Shown piece by piece: positions 1 to 12,500 of a stretch of DNA of 64,000 nt. Numbering within the stretch: the stretch's first letter is position 1; every line of letters begins with the position of its first letter. Source of the stretch: Cyprinodon diabolis (Eukaryota; Chordata; Actinopteri; Cyprinodontiformes; Cyprinodontidae); contig CM060065.1 of the NCBI GenBank assembly GCA_030533445.1, positions 47,747,964-47,811,963 of the forward strand, written 5' to 3'. The notes under the pieces are model-generated. The model was not told where the DNA came from. It did no database searches and saw only the letters and a list, made by a program, of their open reading frames with translations. The position numbers were made by a program, and so were the translations under genes.

Positions 1-521
1 GTGGCGGATTCTGGCATTGAAGAGGTTGACAGCCGCAGCAGTGGAGATCCTCATCACATGGAAACCACCAGCACTGTTTCCAGCATCTCCACCCTATCTT
101 CAGAAGGAGGCTTCTGCGACAGTGCTTTGGAGAGCCTCTACACCACTGCAGATGGACACGCCTTTTTAGTGGACCGGCCGCCTGTCCCACCCAAACCCAA
201 GGGAAAGTCTGTTATCAATAGAACTGCGCTTTATCATGACGCTCTCATTGAAGAGCCCCCTGAGTCTTATGGGTCACCGCCTCAAGCGCCTCCTCCTCCC
301 CCATCTTCTTCTGAGCCTCCTAGGACTCCTTCGCAAAGGACATCCAAACTGTGGGGAGATCAGCCCCCCGAGCTACGCAGTCCTCCATCCACGCCAGACT
401 CCAAGAACAACGTGATTACTGAGCTCAGCTCTATCCTGCAGCATATTAATCGCGACAGGCCCACCAAGCCAGGAGAGGCCCTCGACTCCCCCACGGCCAC
501 CCGAGGGGGCTTAACATCCAG
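1..521 (+). CDS. shank2: shank2 proline-rich exon, 3' portion
   Basis: The open frame runs from base 1 in frame 1 to the donor at 521/522 (phase 2). It is rich in Ser and Pro. Recognisable SHANK blocks in order are an acidic SGIEEVDSRSS segment, ETTSTVSSISTLSSEGG, a PPVPPKPK motif, TSKLWGD, and ITELSSILQHINRDRPTKPGE, which precedes the splice site in SHANK2 relatives. The reading frame continues into the intron for about 60 bases before a stop; that extension is not coding. The exon is cut by the window edge, so its real start is not visible. Confidence 0.94.
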
Positions 522-3500
522 GTATGTCAGGCTATCTTTCTTTTTTCAATCTGATATATTCTACCCAGATGATCAGACTGAATGATTTTCACTGTTCTCA
601 ATAATGGTTCCATTAGGAATTTCCAGAGGCTTTTAGCTATCATTTGAGTGATCAGGTTTTTTTTTTTTTGAAAGTTTGTGCTACTTATTAACATGTAATC
701 TGAGGTTGATGGTGGTAACTTTCTGCACTGAAATTCTGGTAAAAAAACATTGGGTTGAAGTAATGAACTCTTCCTGGATTTGGGATCATCTTAGCCAAGA
801 TGCTGTTTCCATGGGATGGGCAGGAATTATTCAGCTTTCATCTAAGCTGAAAATGTAGATGCTCCAATCAATCACAATCCATCCATTGGTTGGTTCAAGG
901 TGTCTTTTTTCGGACAGATTTAATTAGGAAGTCTTATATTTTCCTCGAAGTTTTCCTATTTATGCTTTACCTAAATATATCTCCATTAATTTTTCATACC
1001 ACCATTTATGAGCAACAATTAAGAAAACCTAGGCAATGAGTTAAAAGTTGAAATCAGAGAATAGGGTTTGGATGAAGCACTTTGATGAAAAGGGGTTCCT
1101 ATGTCCTCCAGCAGTCTAAGCCTATAGCAGCAAAGCTATAGAGATAGCTCAGGATAACCTGAGCCACCTTACTGAAAACATTATCAAAAAGCCTAATCTT
1201 AGTAGCAGGCATGGAGTCTGCCCTTACAGAGTAAAACTGTTTGTTGGTTTGTCATTATCGGATGAAACCTGGATATTTCAGGCTTTATATGTGAGAAGGA
1301 GGATTTTTTTATTCTATTCTGGATTTAACAGGCAGCCAATGAGGAGAAGCTAGAATAGGAGAGATATGATCTCTCTTTTCTAAGTTACATCAGAACTCTG
1401 GCTGCAGCATTTTGGATCAGCTGAAGGCTTTTAACTACAGTTTATGGACTTGCTGATAGTAAAGAATTACAATAGTCCTGCCTGGTAGTAACAAATACAT
1501 GGACTAGTTTCTCAGGATCACCTGAAAAGGATATTTCTAATTTTTGCAATATTATTATTGCAATATTTTATTGCAATATAAAATTCTAGAAACCTCTTTG
1601 ATATGGGATTTAAATGACAGGTCCTGATCAAAAATAACACCAAGATTTTCACTTTATTATCTAAGATCAGTTTAATCCCATCCAGATGACGTGACTGACT
1701 AAAGTTAACAGAGAATACATATTGATCAGGATCACAAGAAAATCTGTCTTGGTTATGACCATTTAAAGATGTCTCTTGTTTGGAAAAACGTTTCACATTC
1801 TCTGCTCCCATTTTTTCACAACTCTCATCGAATCTTCGGCAGTCTGGTGTCTCCTCTATGGTCTGTGATCTTAAAGCTAATTCTGCAGCATATTTAAAAA
1901 AACATCCAGTATGCAATAGTTTTGATGAATGTTATAACGATTTCACTCTTGACTAATAAATGTTAATAAGTGTAATGTCCTCTTCAAATGGTCATAATGG
2001 ACTAAATAAGTATTAGCCTTGTCAGTACATCCATCCATCTTTTCCCACTTAATCCTGTCAGGGTCGCGGTGGGGCCGGTGCCTATGGGCGAGAAGCTGGG
2101 TACACCCTGGACAGGTCGCCAGTCTGTCACCAGGCAACACAGAGACACACAACCATTCAATTCAATTCAGTTTATTTATATAGCGCCAATTCACAGCTCA
2201 AGGCAGTTCAACCAGATCATACAGTAAAATTGATCAAAGTTTTCTATCTAAGGAAAACCAGTTGATTGCATTAACTCTTTGACTCAAATACAATCCCTCA
2301 CACTTAGCGTGCTTGTAGCGACAGTGGAGAGGAAAAACTCCCTTTTAACATGAAGTAACCTCCAGCAGAACCAGGCTCAGTGTGAGCGGCCATCTGCTGA
2401 GGCCGACTGGGGTTCAATGAGACAGAAGCAGAGATACCATTCACATTTCAGACACTCAAACCCCAAGCGCAATCTAGAGAAGCCTATTAACCTAACAATA
2501 ATGTTTTTGGATTGTGGGAGGAAGCCGGAGCACACGGAGAGAACCCAATCATGCACAGGGAGAACATGCTAACTCGATGCAGAAAGACCCCGAGCCAGCA
2601 ATCAAACCCAGACCCTTGTTGCTGCAAGGCAGCGGTGCTACAAACTGAACTGTTCAGTCCCCTTTTGTTTATTTATAAGTTATTAATTTAGGGGTTTTAT
2701 TGCTTTACTCATATAAAAGGTTTTTTTTTATTATTTTGTACTTTTGATTCAATTCAGTTTTGTTTAGTTATATAGCGCTAATTCACAACACATGTCATCT
2801 AAAAGCCCTTTATGGGGAGACTTCAGTCAGATCATCCAGTCATATTGGTTCTTGCAAATGTTGAAATAAATTAGTCAATACATATTATTTCTTGTTTTTT
2901 TCCCCTTTTGTTTGATCGATTAAAAAAAGGGAATAATCAATACCAGATTGATAGATTTCATTTAGAGTAGCAGTATTTAGTAACCCTTATTTATTTATTT
3001 ATTTTTATGTACTTTTACAGTGTCCTGTCAATGTGACAATAAGAATAATTGTCTTGATGCCAAAAAGAGAGCCCGACAGATTTTGCTTTCACAAGTGGAG
3101 CAGTACAGCTTTCGCCATAATGTTCTGCTTGATTTATGCATATAAATAGCTTTATTATAATTCGTGCAGGGAGTTTTAGAGATTATATGGACAATGCAAT
3201 GTAAATAGAACAGGAAAGGAAAAAAAGGGGAAAATATGAAATAAATAAATAAAAGGGAGATAAGGATAAAACCTCTTCAGTCTGCTTCACCTGCAAAGAG
3301 ATGTAAAAAGAACAGCACAACTAACAGATATAGTATAAGAGATACAATAAAGTAACACCTTGATACTATTGTTGAAGTATAAGTAGTATTATTTAATCTG
3401 ACATGTATTCTGTGGTAGCTGAATATAAGAATATGGGCTTTCTGTATGGAAGTGAATCTCTAAGTACCAGGGCTGGGCGATAATTCAATAACGATATATA

Positions 3501-6500
3501 TCGATCGATAGACGTGTGGCACAATAGAAAAAAAGAGGGTCGATAAAAGTTCGATAAAAAAGAAACGCAGTTTTCCTTCCTTCTCATTGTAGCCTAGCAT
3601 GTAGGTTTATGCTAGTCGCTGCTTCCTCCCAACCAATCACAATCGCGGACCCAGACACGCCGTCACAAAGCGCCGCCCTCTCAAACCACAACACAGAGCA
3701 CATGCAGATGTCGCAGCAAGGAGAGGCGGAGGAAATTGCTCCAAAGAAGGGTTTTTGTAGTTCGGCAGTCTGGCAGTATTTCGGTCATGGCAAGTCGGAC
3801 AAAAAACAAACCACAGTCATCTGTAAAATGTGTAGGGAACCAGTGAAAACCAAGTCTGATAACACAACCAACTTTTTTTTTTTTTTATCATCTCAGCCGC
3901 TCACAGCCGCAGGAGTACGAGCTGTGTAGGCCCCGGCGCGACTCTCCTCCGAGGAATCTTCAGGAATTTCGGGAAAATATATATATATTTTCAGTTCTGG
4001 ACAGTTTCCCACGTAGTTCTAACAATTGAGAGAAAAATGCTGAGGGGCCAGAAACTTCAAAGCAATAACTCAGGTTAAAGCAGGAAACGGGGGCGGTGGG
4101 GGGGCATTTATTTATTTGTTATATTTATTTTGGTCACTTTTCTGGTCACTTTAGTTTATTCTTTGTCAGTATTTAATAACATAACCCAGGTCTCTTAAGT
4201 TATTTTTCTTTAAAACAATTCTGTTATGGTTAAAAAAGTTGGTTAAATAAAGATTTAATTCGAAGTCTGTGTTTGTGTTTTTTATTAAAATTAAATCATT
4301 CAGCAATATTATAAAAAGTCCAAGCAGAGCTGCACATAAAATATGGTTTCAAATCTTTTCAATAATTATCGATATCGATCAATATGCATTTTTTTTTTAT
4401 CGATAAGCTTTTTTTCCATATCGCCCAGCCCTACTAAGTACCAGGAACCAAGCACCTGTAGTTGTTTATGAGAGTGCACTTGTGCATGTAAAGTTTATCC
4501 AAAGGAAAAATGCTCAATAGTGGTTGTGAAGAGCCGAAGAATGTTAAAATGTTAAAAAAGAGTTTTGTCTTTTATTCGAGTGGATTTTAGTGAGTTCCTT
4601 GTGCACAGTTACTGCACCTTTGCCTTGAATAGTCAACATGAAAAGTTCTACTAAATGATCCTGAGCCAATCTGTTTTTCCATCCGATTCCCTTTAAGCAA
4701 CCAAAGCCACCCATCAGTCTGTAAAAGTGGTTCTGATCCATCATTTTGGGGGATCTGCAGAAGTCCAAGTTGCAGTAAATGTGGAGACATTTACCATCCC
4801 CCACCACCATGTGAGACAGGAATAAAAAGCTGCATCAATAATTTACTTTGCACATTAACTTTGTATGAACAATCCCATTGCTCAGAGAGATAGGGAGGCT
4901 GACGTTCAGGTTGTCTAAGCCAGAAGAAGAAGATCATCTAAGGCTCAATGTCATTTTTGTTCTCCTCCACTCTGTCTAAATGTCTACAGTTTCCATCCTC
5001 TGTTGTTCTTCTTTGTGTCTGTTGACGTTCGCTCCTTTTACTCATTTTCAGCTCCTGTCTCTCCATCTTCATTTCCCCCAGTGTCCTGTTGTCCCTTCAC
5101 TTCTCCTTCATCCACCCCCCCAGTGCTTCCCACCTTCAGGTAGGTCCCTGCAGCTCCTCCCAGTGCCCCTTCTTCATGTCTAAGCACTTAGCGTAGCAGA
5201 GTTAGAAGTCCATCTCAGGCCCGTTGACCTCCAATGTTATTCTGTTTTTCTATGTTTTTATTTCGACAATTTTTTGGTTGTTTATTCTCCTCAGGTCTTA
5301 TTTTTTCATGCTTATCATTGCTTATAACTTTTCTTGCTTTTCTGTTTAGCACCATCCATGTTTATTAGTCTCCCACCCTCAGCTTCTGCTCACCTGTGCC
5401 TTCTATTTCCACCCATTGCCTGAACCTGCTTCTTTTCCTTTACAAGCTCTCTGTCAGTTGTTGTTCCTTTCTTGATTCTCCTGTTTGCCAAACTGCTTCA
5501 ATCCCCGTTTTTTTCTGTGCTTTATCTCGGTTCCTTCGTATGCTTGAGAGTTTTTCTAAATGCTGTTTATTTGTTGTTAAAGGGCAACCAACAATCATCT
5601 CATTCAAGCTCTGCATTCAGGACCATCAGGACAGAATAATTCCTGACTACCACTCTGTTTCATCTCGTTTTGTTTTCAGTACCTTTTTCCACCTTCCGTT
5701 TCTCTTTGTCGTTCTATTTTAAACAGTACTTTATTCGTGGACGTCTCTGCTTTAGTTTCTCTGCATATATGAACTTATTTTGGCAGTGATAGCTGTTGGA
5801 AATTACTCATGAACACCAAATCAAGAAACATATTCACTTTGAAACCTGGGGATGTATTCAACAAAGAAGGGCAGACGGACTGTGGAACAGGGGATAAGGT
5901 CTTTGGACTGAGATGTTATGGAGGAAGATTTATTTTGCTGAAAGATTTTATTAAGCTGCATCGAAAATCTTCAATATAAGCATGCTAATAAAAGCACAGA
6001 TGCTCACCTAAAATACCTTGATATTTCACCAAAAAAAAAAAGAACTCTGGAAGTTAGCTATGATCCTTAATCATAGAAGGAAAAAGACGGCCCACTGCAT
6101 TAAAGATCCTCCACTGTACATAAAAGAAGGCTCAAGATATTACCCATTTGTGCATGTGTGTGTGTGTGTGTGTGGGTTAGTAAAGCCTGAAGCTCAAAGA
6201 TCCAGTTAAAGACTCATTAAGAGTTCTGTCACATCGAGTTGGGGAGATGATTAAACCTTTTGTCGTCTGACATGAATAACATGTTCTCTTGTTTTTAACA
6301 TTACAAAGAGTACATTAAAGACACGACTCTTGCTTTATTAATACTTCAGGGAAATATAACTTTTTTTAAGGATTTATTTAAAAGTAAAACACCTGATTTT
6401 TTTGAAAGGGAATTTTTTTCTCTGCATTGGATTATTTTACAAATGAGCGGATAAATGAGAGTCAACATCATGAGTAAAGCAAGGTGGAGGCACCGTTATA

Positions 6501-9500
6501 CTGCGGGTCAACATTACAGACAAAGACCTTTATAAGTTGGTAGCAATGGCTTCCTGTTAAATCCAGAATAGAATTTAAAATCCTCCTTCTCACGTAAAAA
6601 GCCTTAAATGGCCAAGCTCCATCTGATATCAGAGATCTGACTGTTCCTTATGTTCCTAACAGAGCACTTCACTCTCAATCATTACTAGTGGTTCCTAGAA
6701 TTTCTAAAAATAGAATGGGAGGCAGATCTTTTAGTTATCAGCTCCTCTCCTGTGGAACCAACTAGCAGTTTTAGTCCGTGAGGCAGACACCCTGTCTACT
6801 TTTAAGACTAGGCTTAAAACTTTCACTTTTTATAATGTTTAGATTTAAAACAGAGTGATGTTTGCTTAGTCCCTGGGTGAGTAGAGGTGGTGGTAGAGCG
6901 TTATCAGCCCAATGTGATGGGGGATAATTCAGTACGACCAGATGTTTCTCCTTGTCTGTATTGTCACTCTACCTTTCTTATACCTCATCCACTAAAATGT
7001 TGAAGTTTTTACACCATTAGTGGCTTTTTTTTTGTTCAGTGGGCAGACGGGAAAGGGGGTACAAGAGAGAAGGAGAGACATGCGGCAAAGGACCACAGGT
7101 TGGATTGGAACCTGGGTCAGCCTCGCTTGACCACGCTAACCACTGCGCCACCAAAGCACTCCCCATCCTCAGCTATTTTCCATATTTTACCTGCTGTTTT
7201 TAGACTGCTTGATCAGATAGGGATACATTTTTAAATATTCTGCTTCATTTTTTCGCTAGTCTCTGAAATCTGCAGCATTTCTTAAGTTTGTTTTCTCTGC
7301 TTTTCCTCATCATCGTAGCTTCATCTGGTCTGTTCTTGTTTGGCTGTGACTCCATCCTGCCGCTCCCATCAACATCTTTGTTTATAGATGTTTGCGCCTG
7401 GCCGCTCACACTGAGCATGGTTCGGTTCTCCAGAGGTTGCTTCCTCTTCAAAGGGAGTTTTCCTCTCCACTGTTGCTGCATGCATGCTCAGTGTGAGCGA
7501 TTGGTGAAGAGTCAACGACTAAGCCAGGGTCATAGAGATTGTATATGACTTTTTAATCTTTGATCTTAGTTTTTTCATTTCACACTGATTGCATAGTGAG
7601 GCTCTGACTATGCAGGGTGAGCAGATCCTGATATCTCTTCCCGTCAGACCCGTGAGATTGCTGCTGAATTGCTGCCTAGTCTGACTACATTTAGTCAGTC
7701 TCAGTGTGAACTTTTAATGAGCGCTAAACACCGCAACCTCGTCCGAGACGATTTTCTGATCAGATCTGTCGTGTGTTCAGGGCTTTAAATGCAAGCTCAA
7801 CCAGGAGGAACGTGTATTTCAAGTCAATGACTGGATGCTATCAACTGGTTTCCGACAGAAACTTTGAACCAATCAGATTGTACTGTCTCTGTAGAGCCTT
7901 GAGATGACTGGTGTTTTGAATTGGCACTATATAAATACACTGAATTGAATAGAATTTGATAGGGGATATAGAGCCGCACCATGAAGCTTCAAGAAAGCTT
8001 TTTTTTCTGGTCCCAAACATTGAAAACAAACCTGGATACAAAAATCCTGGAACACTGAAAAGAGAGTAGAAAAGGTAGCTAAAGGTTTACAACAAAAATT
8101 TTAAGTTTGGAAGAACAATTAAACAAAATTTTACTTCAGAGTTTAGGTGTCCAAACCCAGTGGTGAAAGCAACAAAAGTACATATACTTCTTTACAGGTG
8201 GTGTAGAATTTGTAGCAAACAAAATAAATCAGGTGGTTCTTTTAAGTTCCTCTGAAAATTAGACAGAAATGTAGTGATATTAAAACATTGTATTGGTTGC
8301 CTAGCAACCAGCTGATGAGAGCAGTCTTGAGGCCTGCAGTGTTGTCAGAGGAGGTGTGTGTACTTTTAAATGTATTTTCAAAAGTGAGTACCTCAATACT
8401 TGAGTAGATGTTTGACTGAGTAATTTTACTTGTAGTTGAGTAAGATTTGATCTTTAGTACAAATACTTCTACTCAGGTACTACTGTTGAGTACTTCGTCC
8501 ACCGATGGTTAAATCTACTAATGACTTTTAGGCTCATTAAAATTTGATGACTTAAATTTTTTCCTCCTGTATTGTTAGAATTAGGGGTGTCTCAGGCTTT
8601 AAAAGGCAGATAAAGTCTCCTGTACACAGATGAAACTCATGAGATGTACTCTAATCCTGTGATATCTGTTGTGTGTTCTTCTAAGTGGCTCAGTTCAGAT
8701 CAAAAAGCAGATCTTTGACGTTGCTGTAGCTCCATCACCATCCCCTGCCTGTGAGCTCTGGTGTTTTTGGACCGTGTTCATCGTCATGGTTCCCTCCGGG
8801 ATGTCGGTTGGGGGGGTGGGGGCTCTGATTATCTAGCTCCTTGTTCGGGAACAGGGCTTCGTGCTGTGTTTGCTGCTTTGTGCCGTGGCTACGGGTTGCC
8901 AGGCAGCAGGATGAGGTTGTAGGCATCATGTGCAGAGGGCGAGACAGCTCCGCAAACCGTCAAACAGATGGCGACAGATAATGGCCTACTTTTACACCTG
9001 CCTGCTCTCCTTCCATCACTCCTGTCGCTTCCTTCTCTCCAATTTTGTTCCATTTCTGCTCTGAACCACGCTGAACATTTTACGAAGGTTTTTTTTTCTT
9101 TTTTTTATAGTGCTGTGTTTTAGCCTCGCAGATTAAATGTGCGTTGGTTGTGGCTGTGGATGAGAATGGTTGCCTAGCAACCAGATGATGAGAGCAGCCT
9201 TGAGGCCTGCAGTGATGTCAGAGTGAGTCGGGGGAGGTGTGTGTGTGTGTGAGGATGGCAGGCCGATCCCTCAGCAGAGCTGGGCTTCATCTTTTGCAGC
9301 TCACGTGCCATGTTTCTGCTTTAGTAGGCCAGCGTTATGTAACCTGGGCATGCTGCTGTGCGAGTGTGTGTCCTGCCTGCTATAAATAAGAGGCGCTCGC
9401 CTGCAGGTGAGACCCCAGCATGCATGAGCCGGTGAGTGAGCGCTGCAGGCGATGTCTCCCATCACAGATTAAATTAGAGCCCCAGGGCTGATGAAGAATA

Positions 9501-12500
9501 AACCGAGTTTGTGATTCTGTTTCTGCATGTCGTCAGAGTCAAACAGTGACTTAATGTCACTGAAGAAGCGACAAAAGAAATGGATAGTTTCCATGGGGGA
9601 GTGTTGGCCTAGTGGTTAAAGCAGTACACTTGTGTTCTGAGAAGGTTGCAAGTACCCGGTTCAATCCCCACAACCTGCACTCTGGGTTCCTCAAGTAAAA
9701 CCCTTAACCCCACGCTGCATCCCAATGGGATGCGTTAAATGAAGAGTTAATTTTACTGCTTTAGTTAATTACAATAAAGTTGAATTCTTCTTCTAAGTTT
9801 TAATGCTTATTTATCATCTATGTGGTTAAAGTTTGGTCCATATAAACATGAACGGGTTTGATGGGTTTTTATCTCTTTAGTGCTTGGAGGAGCCTAGAAC
9901 CTTAATGCCAGATTTTTTTTAGTTTCTTATTTTACTCATTTCATTTATAACCAGACTTTGTAGGCATCATGAGCCTTCTGACCTGACTCTCCCATCCCTC
10001 CTGGTCAAAACCCATATCACTGTCCTAAAGCCCGTGATCCCCCCTGTTATAAACCACTGTGTCCAAACTGGTCGTCTCCCCTCCATGTTTCAGAAAGCTA
10101 TCATCACACCACCTCTCAGAGGGCACACTCTTTACCCAGCAGTCCTCTCCAATTACAAGCCTGCTTCCAATCTACCCCACACATTCAAAGTGCTTTAGAA
10201 GCACCTTCAAAACTATCTAGATCTAAACAGGCAGTGTGAACGATTCAAGTCATAGTCAGAAACAACCTCCTGATGTCTTCTGATGCTGGTTCTTCTTCCT
10301 CCTGCTTTAGTCGCTGTGAAGTTTCACTCAAACGGCCCTAAGTTGGTTTGAGTCAAACCTCACAAACCAAACAGGATACGTCTCCTCAAGTCACCTGCTG
10401 TGCCTCCCGGGGGGCTGTTGTTGTCCCCATCATCTTTATCCTTTACCTCCATCCCCTTGATCAGGTCGTTGGCCATCATGGTTTTTCCTTGCTCTTCCTT
10501 CCTCTACTGGGGCGACAGTGGCGTTGGATGTAGGAGTTTGCCCTGAAATCGAAGGTTGACGGTTCAAGCCCTGGCTCTGACTTTCATTGTCGTTGTCTCC
10601 TTGGGCAAGACACTTCACCTGCATTGTCTACTGGTGGTGGTCAGAGGGCCCGGTGGCGCCAGTGTATGGCAGTCCCGCTTCTGTCAGTGAGCCCCAGGGC
10701 AGCTGTGGCTACAATGTAGTTTGCCACCGTGAGTGTGTGCGTGAATGGGTGAATGAATGTAGTGTAAAGCGCTTTGGTCAAGTCTCCTAACTTGAAAATA
10801 GGTGCTATATAAGTACATGCCATTTACTACACCAATGCCATACATCCTTGTAAAGGCCACAGCTGCTGTCTTACCTGCATCATCATCATCAACTCCTGAT
10901 CTCAGAACTAAAGTGAGAACCATTGGAAATTGGACCTTCTGCTCCCTGCTTTACTGCAGAAACCAAAATCGGTTTTCACTTGTTTGCCTGCTTTTTTCAA
11001 ACAGGACATGGTTTTTGTTGGAACTGTGCTAGATAGATAGGTGTATGTTTGTTTATTGTCAGCAGTAAAGTACTAACACTAGCCATGCTAGTTAGCACAA
11101 CCAGGAAGAAGAGGCTGTGGGTGAATGAAACCATTGGCCCAGAGAGAAGATTGAGGACTTCCAGCTTGTAAAAGAGTCTCGTTTCCAGAGCCATTGTAAT
11201 CGCTAACTCATGTCAAATACTTCGAGGAATTTAGACACAAGCCGTTTCTCAAGTCTTAAGAATATGTGTTAGAAGTTGTATTCTCACCAAGTACATTCTT
11301 GACAAGAACACAGGAAGGTCTGGACTCAGGGAGCTGCATTTCACCTCCTGTTATTAATAGTCAGACAGACAGACTGACAGACTGACTGACTGACTGACTG
11401 ATTTAGTTACTTACTTACTTACTCCTTTCTTTATTCCGGACTCATGGTCCAATAAATATATAGGATACCAATACTGGTGGAAAAGTACAATACAAGTACC
11501 AGTAACAATTAGATTGGAAATTTAAGGAGAGAAATGCCAGTTTCTCCACAGTTTAGACTGGTACTGACACAACATGTGGTGTCAACAAAATATCATTGCC
11601 AGATGCATATATCCTACAGATAAAACTATACATTGACTTTCGTAAAGCAGCTTGTAAGGTATTGACTCTTGACGTGACCAAGATCTCACCCGCACTGGTC
11701 CATCTTGGCCATCTCAAAAGTTCCGTCAAAGCATCATTGTTGGCCACCTGTAGCCTTTGCAGGCTAGGTTTTTTATATGTAGACCAAAAGAGAGCAGTGT
11801 ACAGAGGTACAATATGCATTAAAACGTTCCACTTTTACCACATCAGTACATGCACCGAATTTACAAGCAATTAGCTTGAGCATACAGCATTCTAGATGCT
11901 TACAGATATTATCATCTGACAGATTCTCTGTGATGATGTGCCCAAGATACTTGGTTTCATTAGTAACACCCAGTGTGATGCACAGTCAGATAAACACAAA
12001 TCAAATTAACATTTTGTCAAATAAAACGATCAAACTGTTTTTAAATTACGCACTAAATCATTAAATGAACCACACAGGGAAATTTTAAGTATAATGTTAT
12101 CGCCTAAAATGATCTAAACATACTTTTATAGGACAACAGCGACAGAAAAGAGAACTTTTAACTTCATACTAAGAGCTCCTTAAGCGCTAACCTGGAAGCT
12201 GCTGCTGCCGCAGTGCATGCTGGGACAGCTGTCAGTCTGGAGAACGGACAAGTCTGCTCTGATGCATGCTGGGTAAAGAGTGATGAGCTAGACTGGGGCC
12301 CCTTCGGTTCTCAGTCTTGTGTTCTTGTGAAATGAAGCAGTACGAGGGGAGTTTACTAGCTTTTCCCTCATTTTGCTAACTAGTATTTCTAACTGGTGAC
12401 TGGGTGACCCAGTTTCTATCGCCTATGGGTTTTCTGTCACTGAGAGCCGCAGTTACAGTTGAACTACTTTGACCACAGCATGCAGCGGACTCTCAAAGTG

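Noticed and set aside
4980..5722. Pyrimidine-rich ORFs of 67 and 108 codons
   Set aside because: Low-complexity C/T-rich sequence with no domain; probably an old repeat.
9598..9680. tRNA gene candidates at 7100, 9600, 10530 and 45000
   Set aside because: A and B boxes are present but no complete cloverleaf; 3' bodies match SINEs.
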